The notes beneath the pieces were generated by a model that saw only the letters and a list, made by a program, of their open reading frames with translations, had not been told where the DNA came from and did not search any database. From JARLFX01 sp036404255 (GTDB lineage Bacteria > Acidobacteriota > Terriglobia > Terriglobales > Acidobacteriaceae): a stretch of DNA of 13,604 bases. The first letter of the stretch is position 1, and every line of letters starts with the position of its first letter. Of the stretch, positions 6,827 through 13,500 are shown in pieces. Made by a program: the position numbers and the translations under genes. The DNA is taken from positions 1 through 13,604 of the forward strand of contig DASWOP010000004.1 in assembly GCA_036404255.1 (NCBI GenBank), in the 5' to 3' direction.

Positions 6827-8280
6827 ACTGCCTCTTTTCTTGTAACTTGGTTTGCTTCCGTGATCTCAGTCGCCACCTTCAGTGCGCTCTGGATGCAATC
6901 CGGAATTCCTGCGCCGCGAAACGCCGCTCCAGCCAGGTGCAGCCCCGGATGCTTCGCGGCCATGCCATCAATCTCTTCCACGCGGTCCAGATGGCCCACG
7001 TCATACTGCGGATTGCCCTTGCACCAGCGGTAAACCTTCGTCAGCACCGGCGTAGCGGTAATGCCCATCGTGATCCGCAACTCCTCGCGAGCCATCTCCG
7101 CCAGAGCCTCTTCGCTCAACTCGGCCAACTCCTGCGCCCTGTCGCCACCCACAAAGACCCGCAGTAACACACCATCCTCCGGCGCACGATGGTCGAACTT
7201 GGTAGACGACCACGAGCACGCCGTGATTTTGCGTCTCTCGCTATGTGGCACCACAAAGCCGAACCCATCCGGCTTCTTGCCCAGGTCGCTCACCTTGTAA
7301 GCCAGCGAAACCGTCGCGGTAGACACGTAGCGGATCGCATGCAGCTTCACGGATAATTGCGGATCAATCCACGTCAGCAGGTCGCCCGTCACATGCGCTG
7401 GCGTAGCAAACAGCACTTCGTCAGCATGCATATGGTCGCCATCGCTGAAATCAATGCGGTAGCCCCCCGCGTCCGGCGTGATGGGAAGAATCTGCCGGCC
7501 AAGCAGAATGCTTGCCGGATCAATGCGCGCCACCAGCGTATCCACCAGTTGCTGCAGACCGCCGCGCAGCGTCATAAACATAGACATCGGCGCCCGCTTC
7601 ACCGCAGGCTGTGTAGCCGCAGCAGGAGCAGCTTGTGTCGCAGCGGGAGCAGCAGCAGCCTTCTTCCGCCTCAGCATCCCGCGCAGCAGGCTGCCATACT
7701 TCTTCTCCATCTCCAGGAACATCGGAAACGTACTGCGCAGACTCAGCTTCTCCGGATCAGCCGCGTAGATGCCGCCAATCAGCGGCCCCGCCAGCTTATC
7801 CAGCGCCTCTGCGCCCAGCCTCCGCGTGATGAAGCTGGATAGGCTCTCATCGCCGTCGTTATCGCGTCGCGGCAGAAACATCTCCATCCCCATCCGCATC
7901 TTGCCCGGCCACGAGATCAGCCCGGAGCGCAGGAAGGGAATCATCATCGTAGGCGCCATCAGCATCATGCCTTCCGGCATCGCATGCAGCTTCCCGCCGC
8001 TCACCACATAGGTCGTCTTGTGTGCCGTATTCGAAGGCGTCAGGTCGCCATCCAGCCCGAGTTCGCGGCACAGCGCCAGCGCGCCCGCCTTCTGCGTAAT
8101 GAAAGAGTCCGGCCCGCCCTCGATCAGGAAGCCGTCTTCGCGCACCGAGGTAATCTTCCCCCCCAGCCGCGAGCTGCTTTCGATCAGCGTCACCCGGATA
8201 GCTCCGTGCGCATGCTGTTGCAGGTAATACGCGGCTGCCAGCCCGGTAATTCCGCCGCCGATAATGACTACATTCTTCAT
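6823..8280 (-). CDS. hemY: HemY/CgoX-type protoporphyrinogen or coproporphyrinogen oxidase
   Basis: This 485-residue FAD enzyme oxidises protoporphyrinogen IX to protoporphyrin IX, or in CgoX-type members coproporphyrinogen III to coproporphyrin III, using oxygen. The evidence is an N-terminal Rossmann motif VVIIGGGITGLAAAYYL (residues 4-20), ESSSRLGGKI with the RxGG element (34-43), EGGPDSF (54-60), and the C-terminal FAD contact LAGAAFRGAGIPDCIQSA. Length is close to the usual 460-490. An Ala/Pro/Gln-rich insert (about residues 204-231, RRKKAAAAPAATQAAPAA and on) breaks the otherwise conserved middle. The start ATG at 8278-8280 has only a weak GGATGG ribosome site, next to an inverted repeat at 8289-8320. 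It is the first gene of a minus-strand run whose second gene, a radical SAM protein, overlaps its stop by 4 nt. Whether the enzyme is HemY or CgoX cannot be told from sequence by eye. Confidence 0.9.
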   Translation of the reverse strand: MKNVVIIGGGITGLAAAYYLQQHAHGAIRVTLIESSSRLGGKITSVREDGFLIEGGPDSFITQKAGALALCRELGLDGDLTPSNTAHKTTYVVSGGKLHAMPEGMMLMAPTMMIPFLRSGLISWPGKMRMGMEMFLPRRDNDGDESLSSFITRRLGAEALDKLAGPLIGGIYAADPEKLSLRSTFPMFLEMEKKYGSLLRGMLRRKKAAAAPAATQAAPAAATQPAVKRAPMSMFMTLRGGLQQLVDTLVARIDPASILLGRQILPITPDAGGYRIDFSDGDHMHADEVLFATPAHVTGDLLTWIDPQLSVKLHAIRYVSTATVSLAYKVSDLGKKPDGFGFVVPHSERRKITACSWSSTKFDHRAPEDGVLLRVFVGGDRAQELAELSEEALAEMAREELRITMGITATPVLTKVYRWCKGNPQYDVGHLDRVEEIDGMAAKHPGLHLAGAAFRGAGIPDCIQSALKVATEITEANQVTRKEAV

Positions 8281-8288
8281 GGCACCAT

Positions 8289-8320
8289 CCAGCTCAGGAG
8301 GAAGCTAAAAACAAAGCTGG
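8289..8320 (-). promoter_or_regulatory. Inverted repeat in the hemY leader
   Basis: CCAGCT (8289-8294) and AGCTGG (8315-8320) are a perfect 6-bp inverted repeat with a 20-nt loop. On the minus strand the right arm ends in AGCTGG and runs directly into ATGGTGCC and the hemY ATG, so the arm shares the GG of the weak GGATGG ribosome site. A translational hairpin or an operator is possible; neither is proven. Confidence 0.3.
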
Positions 8321-8412
8321 CGGAGCGAAACTCTCAGCGACACCACCAAATTCGTCGCAATCTACAGGCTCCACCACTCCTCTAAACACTACGTGTTTGC
8401 CTTCGGATATTC

Positions 8413-8428
8413 GGTGATGTACGTCACA
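8413..8428. promoter_or_regulatory. CRP/FNR-family-like operator GGTGA-N6-TCACA
   Basis: GGTGATGTACGTCACA matches the CRP consensus TGTGA-N6-TCACA at 9 of 10 defined positions, and the N6 centre is itself nearly symmetric. It lies 132 nt before the hemY start and 133 nt before the start of the divergent flavoenzyme gene, almost exactly midway. A CRP/FNR-superfamily regulator controlling both directions is inferred from this geometry. Confidence 0.5.
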
Positions 8429-8533
8429 GCAGACCACCCGGATAGCTGGTATCAGTAGACACTGCAATATCTTTGCGCCCGCCGTAATTTAACGATTTCC
8501 CGCACTGCAAAGTTACAAAACTAAGACGATTGG

Positions 8534-8548
8534 CACCCCCGCCGGGTG
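8534..8548 (+). promoter_or_regulatory. Small hairpin over the only ribosome-site-like sequence before 8562
   Basis: CACCC (8534-8538) pairs with GGGTG (8544-8548). The downstream arm plus the next A forms GGGTGA, the only Shine-Dalgarno-like run before the ATG at 8562, though 12 nt away, which is long. Folding would hide it. The gene may alternatively be translated from a nearly leaderless or weak-site mRNA. Confidence 0.25.
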
Positions 8549-8561
8549 AAAAAATAGACAG

Positions 8562-10058
8562 ATGAAGAACGAGTTTCCAGTAATTATCCAAGGTGGTATG
8601 GGTGCGGGTGTTTCGAACTGGCAGCTTGCCCAGGCAGTATCGCGGCACGGCCAGCTCGGAGTAGTCTCCGGCACCGCCCTGGACCAGATCCTCGTGCGCC
8701 GCCTGCAGGACGGCGACCCCGGCGGACACATGCGCCGCGGCCTCGACGCATTTCCATTCCCCGCCATGGCCGAACGCATCTGGCAGGCCTATTACATCGC
8801 CGGCGGCAAAGCCCCCAGCGCCCAGTACCTCGTCACCCCAGCGCTCACCCGCGACAGCTCCCGCGCCTCCATCGAGCTCTGCATCGTCAGCAACTTTGTC
8901 GAGATCTACCTCGCCCGCGAAGGCCACGCCAACCCCGTCGGCATGAACTACCTCGAAAAGATCCAGGCCGCCCACATGCCCACCATGTATGGATCCATGC
9001 TGGCTGGCGTCAGCTACATCATCATGGGCGCAGGCATCCCGCTCAAGGTTCCCGGACTGCTTGACCGCCTCGCCGAGCACCTGCCCGTCGAATACCAGCT
9101 CCATGTCTCCGGCGCGCTCGAGGGTGACGACGTCACCTCGCACTTCAACCCGCGTGACTACATGGAGTGCGAACTCCCTCCGCTGCAGCGCCCTCGTTTT
9201 CTCCCCATCATCTCGTCCAACACCCTCGCGACCACCATCCTGCGCAAAAGCAATGGCCGCGTCGATGGCTTGGTTGTTGAAACGCGCATCGCTGGCGGCC
9301 ACAACGCCCCACCCCGCGGCAAGATGATCCTCTCGGAGATCGGCGAGCCCGTCTACGGCGAGCGCGACGCCATCGACATCCCCAAACTCCGCGAGCTTGG
9401 CGTCCCCTTCTGGCTTGCCGGCGGCTACGGCCACGCCTCCAAGGTGAAGGAAGCCCTCGAGCAGGGAGCCACCGGCGTCCAGGTCGGCACCGCATTTGAG
9501 TTTGCCAATGAGTCCGGCCTGCGCCCCGACTACAAGGCCCAGCTACTCGCCAAAGCAGTCGTCGGCGAAGCCCACGTCTTCACCGACCCTCTCGCCTCCC
9601 CCACTGGCTTCCCCTTCAAGGTCGCCCTGCTCGAAGGAACCGGCTCCGACCCCAAGGTAGTCGAAACCCGCCCCCGCATCTGCGACCTCGGCTTCCTGCG
9701 CGAAACCTACCGCACGCCCGAGGGCGCCGTAGGCTACCGTTGCGCCTCCGAGCCCAAGAGCCTCTTCCTCTCCAAGGGTGGCAAGGAAGAAGATACCGTC
9801 GGCAGAAAGTGTCTCTGCAACGCTCTGCTGGCAAACATCGGCCTCGCCCAGCTCCGCAACGGCAACCGCGTCGAGTGCGCCCTCATCACCGCCGGCGACG
9901 ACATCGATACCATCCAGGAGTTTCTACCCGCGGGCCAAACCGCCTACGCCGCCGCAGACGTGATCGACGTCCTGCTTTCAGAAGTCCCCGTACCCGTAAA
10001 AGATGAAGCTACCGTGGCCGCAAAAAATAAAGCCGAGCTCGAACCCGCTCTGGCGTAG
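8562..10058 (+). CDS. Nitronate monooxygenase / 2-nitropropane dioxygenase-family FMN protein, long form
   Basis: The product has 498 residues. The N-terminal ~350 residues are an FMN-binding TIM barrel of the NPD family: IIQGGMGAGVSNW (8-20), AGGHNAP (244-250, with His247 at the position of the family's catalytic His), and LAGGYGHASKVKEALEQGA followed by GVQVGTAF (285-312), the phosphate-binding segment. Characterised nitronate monooxygenases oxidise alkyl nitronates to carbonyl compounds and release nitrite; other family members act as enoyl reductases (FabK, PfaD), so the substrate is open. The usual length is about 320-380 residues. Here about 130 extra C-terminal residues carry Cys374, Cys394, Cys417, Cys419 and Cys439, the last ones around RKCLCNALLANIGL. 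The gene is divergent from hemY across a shared operator-like site. The ribosome site is weak. A tail of charged/Ala residues (VAAKNKAELEPALA) ends the protein. Confidence 0.85.
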   Translation: MKNEFPVIIQGGMGAGVSNWQLAQAVSRHGQLGVVSGTALDQILVRRLQDGDPGGHMRRGLDAFPFPAMAERIWQAYYIAGGKAPSAQYLVTPALTRDSSRASIELCIVSNFVEIYLAREGHANPVGMNYLEKIQAAHMPTMYGSMLAGVSYIIMGAGIPLKVPGLLDRLAEHLPVEYQLHVSGALEGDDVTSHFNPRDYMECELPPLQRPRFLPIISSNTLATTILRKSNGRVDGLVVETRIAGGHNAPPRGKMILSEIGEPVYGERDAIDIPKLRELGVPFWLAGGYGHASKVKEALEQGATGVQVGTAFEFANESGLRPDYKAQLLAKAVVGEAHVFTDPLASPTGFPFKVALLEGTGSDPKVVETRPRICDLGFLRETYRTPEGAVGYRCASEPKSLFLSKGGKEEDTVGRKCLCNALLANIGLAQLRNGNRVECALITAGDDIDTIQEFLPAGQTAYAAADVIDVLLSEVPVPVKDEATVAAKNKAELEPALA

Positions 10059-10077
10059 TCCGCTTTTGCTTTTGTTT

Positions 10078-10113
10078 GTCATTCCGAAGCGTAGCGCGCG
10101 GAATCTGCTTCTC
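10078..10113. repeat. Intergenic repeat, family 1, GTCATTCCG variant
   Basis: Starts GTCATTCCGAAGCG and ends GGAATCTGCTTCTC. Arms ATTCCG (10081-10086) and CGGAAT (10099-10104) are a perfect 6-bp inverted repeat, with an inner GCG/CGC pair. The 3' end CTGCTTCTC is shared with the copy at 10515. It begins 19 nt after the stop of the flavoenzyme gene. Confidence 0.75.
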
Positions 10114-10135
10114 AACCAGCCACAACTCTGGGTGC

Positions 10136-10165
10136 CCCATTCATCGCGCTTTTGCGATGAGTGGG
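10136..10165. repeat. Palindromic intergenic repeat, family 2, copy 2
   Basis: CCCATTCATCGC (10136-10147) pairs with GCGATGAGTGGG (10154-10165) over 12 bp with one G-U pair and a 6-nt loop GCTTTT. It is preceded by CTCTGGGTGC, matching the flank of copy 1 near 5451. Followed by GAAGCC, not a T-run. Confidence 0.75.
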
Positions 10166-10197
10166 AAGCCTCGCGCAGCGAGGGCCGCGCTGAGCCT

Positions 10198-10220
10198 GCC
10201 CTGAGCGTAGCCGAACGGGC
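10198..10220. repeat. Intergenic repeat, family 1, copy with GCCC/GGGC arms
   Basis: The core CTGAGCGTAGCCGAA (10201-10215) is flanked by GCCC (10198-10201) and GGGC (10217-10220), so the arms differ from those of the other copies but remain complementary. Confidence 0.6.
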
Positions 10221-10272
10221 GTGCAAACCTCTCTCGACCACGAATCCTCCTGGTCTACCACCACCTTCAACC

Positions 10273-10308
10273 GAGTCATTCTGAGCGAAGCCGAAGAATC
10301 CAGACGCT
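10273..10308. repeat. Intergenic repeat, family 1, copy C
   Basis: Differs from 5550-5585 at one of 36 positions (A for C in the loop). Arms ATTCT (10278-10282) and AGAAT (10295-10299). The similarity continues more loosely into a CACCCAT motif after both copies. Confidence 0.8.
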
Positions 10309-10409
10309 GCTCGCGTCACCCATACATTCCCAAGCTTCCGCAGCACCGTCGCCCGCGCAAATCTTTCCAGACCACAAATACCCGCAGTCCGTCACCACTC
10401 TCAACCGTC

Positions 10410-10437
10410 GTCATCCTGAGCGTTTAGCGAAGGATCC
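10410..10437. repeat. Intergenic repeat, family 1, copy D
   Basis: GTCATCCTGAGCG then TTTAGCGAAGGATCC. Arms ATCCT (10413-10417) and AGGAT (10431-10435) pair perfectly; compared with copies A and C, T to C in the left arm is matched by A to G in the right arm. Confidence 0.7.
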
Positions 10438-10514
10438 CCGTATTTGCTTTTATCGCTGCACGACCACTCACCGTCGTAAGGCCGTTGTCTTCCTTCACCC
10501 TCAGAAAAATATTT

Positions 10515-10568
10515 GTCATCCTGAGTGAAGCCTCACCGCGAGAGGCGCAGCCGAAGGACCTGCTTCTC
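10515..10568. repeat. Intergenic repeat, family 1, enlarged copy E
   Basis: Starts GTCATCCTGAGTGAAGC and ends CGAAGGACCTGCTTCTC. An extra ~20 nt lies in the loop and includes a 5-bp stem GCCTC (10530-10534) with GAGGC (10542-10546). It ends 18 nt before the stop codon of the opposing GH2 gene. Confidence 0.7.
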
Positions 10569-10586
10569 GCTCACATTCCCCAAACT

Positions 10587-13500
10587 TCATCCCACCTTCG
10601 TCCCCGTCAAATACCCAACCGCATTCGCCAGCCACCTCTGCTGCAGCGGCCCAGCGAACGCCGGCGCGCGATGCACCATCACCCGCGTCCCACTCACCCT
10701 GCACACAAAGCTCGCCGCGCCAACCTGTCTGTCGTGATCCCGGCTATACCCCATCACGACCTCAAGATCGCCATCCACCAGCAAGCCATTCGAAGCCTTG
10801 CCATGCGCCTGGTAGTGAACGCCCAGCGCGCGGTCAGCAGGCAATCCTGCAAAGGTCGCATGCTCGCGCACAAACAGCCAGTTGCCCATCCACGGCGCGC
10901 GCGTATCGCCCACCTGCCCGCTGTATGTGAAAGCTCCAAGCGCCGCCAGCTCCTTGGCCACGCCATCTGCGAGGAAATCATCCGGCACCACCACCAGCAG
11001 CGGAATCCCGCCGCGCACTGCGGCAAACACCGCATCATCCACATGTCCCGCGGGCTGCGCCTCCACCGGAGCGCCCTTTACCGGCGGCGACTCCAGCCCC
11101 GTCTCTTCGCCAATCGCGCGGTCCAGCTTCGAACCCTTCACCACGCCAGACGTGACAATGAGGTCGTACTGCTGCCCAGCCGCAAACTCTGAGACCGTCA
11201 CCCCATCCAGCGCCGCAAGCTGCTTCCGCACCGGCCCCAGCACGCTGCTCACGCCGATAGAAAGTTTTTTGCCAAATGCAGGCTTCGCATTCGCCACCCA
11301 TATCTCGCGCGTAAATCCGCCCTTCGGATCGGAAGCGCTGGTGAAGCGAAAACGATAGATACCCTCCTTCTTCAGCGCAGGCGTCTGGAACGTGAGTTGT
11401 ACCGGATAGCTGAACTGGTCAGCCACCACCGCAGGCGCCGCCCACTTGCCCAGCTCTACCAGCTTGCCGCCCGGCTCCACCATGCTGAAGCGCAGCTCGC
11501 CCGCTGCCGTCTTGCCTGTATCGTTCAGCAGGTAGAGATCGAAGACCGCGCTCTCGCCCACCGCATAGTTCAGCTTGTGCTGCTTGGCGATAGCGCGCAC
11601 CGGCCGCAGGCTCGCTGCGATTGGCTCCGGATCGCTCCTGAAGTTACGCAGGTTGTCCACAATGCCCGAGTGGTTTTCAATCGCCGTAGACTCCCACCCG
11701 CTGATCACGCAGAAGTCCACATCGTCGCAGATGCGAACATTCTCCATGTACTGTTCCCAGCTCTCGTACACCTTCACGCCGATAGCGTTGTAAAGTTTCT
11801 CCGCAGAAGGAAACGCCTTGCGGAACCCCCACCGGTCCAGAAACTTGTCGCACCCTGCAACGATCTGCTCATGGTTCAGCAGGTCATAGCTCTTGCCGTT
11901 GCCGCCAAACTGCCCCGTCTTGATCTGGTGAATCATCAGCGGATGGTTATCCGCCACCGCGCACCCTTCCATCTCGCCAAACTCCACCAGCGCCGTCTTC
12001 AGCGGCTGGCGATAGGTAAAGTGTTCCGCGTCCGTATAGAAAGCGTCGTACCACTGGTCGCCCGCGCCCTGGTGGTTGTTCCACCACGCGCCCCACTCTT
12101 CCTTATCGCTGCGGTGCATGGTGTCGTTGTACGGCTCATACCACGCCTGCGCCGCACCCCGCGCCACAAAGCCATCGTTCAGCACCACGCATCGCGATGG
12201 ATCTTCCTCATGCATAATGCGGATCGCTTCAAACGTGTCAGGATTCTTCAGGTCCGCGCCAATCTCGTTCTGCAGCGTGTACTGGATCAGCGACGGATGG
12301 CTCCGATGCGCCCGCACCATCACCCTGCACTTCGCCAGCATAAACTTTCGCGAAAAAATATCCGCGTGGTCCTTCGGCTTCTCCATCACAATGCCCGCGG
12401 CATTCGCCGCCGTGCCGCTCGGCAGCTTGCCAATGGAAAGTTTGCCGCCGCCCGGCTCCATGTAGCGCAGCAGCCCCAGCCTGTCATGCGCGCGCAGCAC
12501 ATCATCCTTACCCGTATTGCGATGGAAGTTCAGGCAGTTCAGCCCCAGCCGCTTCGCCTGGATCACCTCGCGGTCCGCCAGCTCCGGCGTCGGCCACAAT
12601 CCATTCAGCCCCCAGAACCCCCACGAGATCGAAGAGTAAATTTTGATGCGTCGCCCATTCAGCCGGAAGAGCGCATTCGACCCCAACCCCTCCGGCGCAA
12701 ACCAGCGAAAACCAAAGGTGACAATGCGGGTGTCCTCAACATCTTTGCTGGTTTGATAAGTGAGTCGCAGATGATAGAGGTGTGGTGTATCAAGATCCCA
12801 CAGCTTTGCATCAGGACACTCAAGTTCAAATGTGTAGGTGATAGTAGCGTCCATGGGCGCCGTTTTCTCTGCAAGCCTTGTTGCGGGAATCTCGCGTCCT
12901 GTTTCCGGATCGAAGATTGCTGCATGAAGATAAGAAAAGAGCTTTTTGTTACTGGCGGTAATCACGCCACAGCACAGGGGCGTCTCAACTACCGCTGTAA
13001 CTCGGATGGTCTTCCGCTTTGGCGTGTTGAGAACCCAGGCATCTGTTATGCGCGCCTCGTCTTCTGCATTGGCGCTGATCGTCAACTCCCGATCCAGCCC
13101 GCCAAACCCATGCGACCGAAAAACATTCACCGTGCCCCAGCGAATCGTCGTGCCATCCACCCAGTCATACCGTCCCCCCGGATTCGTAATGCGAATGGCG
13201 AGCACATTCTTTCCTCCCGGCCGCGCCGCCGCCGTCAGATCGCACTCAAACGGAAGCTCCTCCATAATGGAGTAACCCACCAGCTTCTCATTCAGGTAAA
13301 CCTCCGCACGCATGCGTGCGCCGCGAACGTGCAGAAAGATGCGCTTGCCCTGCATCGCCGCCGGAATCTCAATCTCCCGCGTCCACCACGAGACGCCCTC
13401 GTACGCGCCATTCTGTGGAATGGGATCGTCCGCCGCATAGCGGTACTCCTCCGGCGTATATGGCCGCGAGCCAAACTTCCCCCAGAAGTGCTGCTCCACC

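Larger units (their letters stand above)
8281..8561. promoter_or_regulatory. Divergent intergenic region between hemY and the nitronate monooxygenase-family gene
   Basis: The 281 nt must hold the promoters for both directions. Clear -35/-10 pairs were not found by eye; the best -10-like elements for the rightward gene are TAATTT near 8485-8490 and AT-rich sequence around 8505-8520. The region contains a CRP-like palindrome at 8413-8428, an inverted repeat CCAGCT/AGCTGG at 8289-8320, and a small hairpin CACCC/GGGTG at 8534-8548 just before the rightward start. Confidence 0.5.
10059..10586. repeat. Repeat-rich convergent intergenic region (528 nt)
   Basis: No gene is supported here. The stretch between two converging genes holds at least five copies of a CTGAGCG/CCGAAGCG-core repeat, one GGGTGCCCCAT-type hairpin (10136-10165), and a perfect 6-bp hairpin CCTCGC-GCA-GCGAGG at 10169-10183. 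No T-run follows any of these hairpins, so a classic terminator for either flanking gene was not identified, although the hairpins could slow or stop transcription. Individual copies are listed separately. Confidence 0.75.

Noticed and set aside
8424..9434. Long minus-strand open frame (336 codons) opposite the NPD-family gene
   Set aside because: Its composition (Gly/Val/Ala/Asp-rich with no recognisable motif) is what the complement of a strongly GC3-biased gene gives. The plus-strand frame has clear family motifs across the same bases.
10136..10165. Rho-independent terminator for the NPD-family gene
   Set aside because: The 12-bp stem is strong but followed by GAAGCC rather than a T-run, and the same element occurs upstream of the reductase gene, so it fits a dispersed repeat better.
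10078..10568. CRISPR array
   Set aside because: The repeats are irregularly spaced (about 70-120 nt), vary in sequence, and are also found singly in another intergenic region. No cas gene is present.
10485..11192. Plus-strand open frame spanning the last repeat and the 3' end of the GH2 gene
   Set aside because: Arg/His/Pro-rich translation with no motif. It overlaps a repeat element and an intact gene on the opposite strand.
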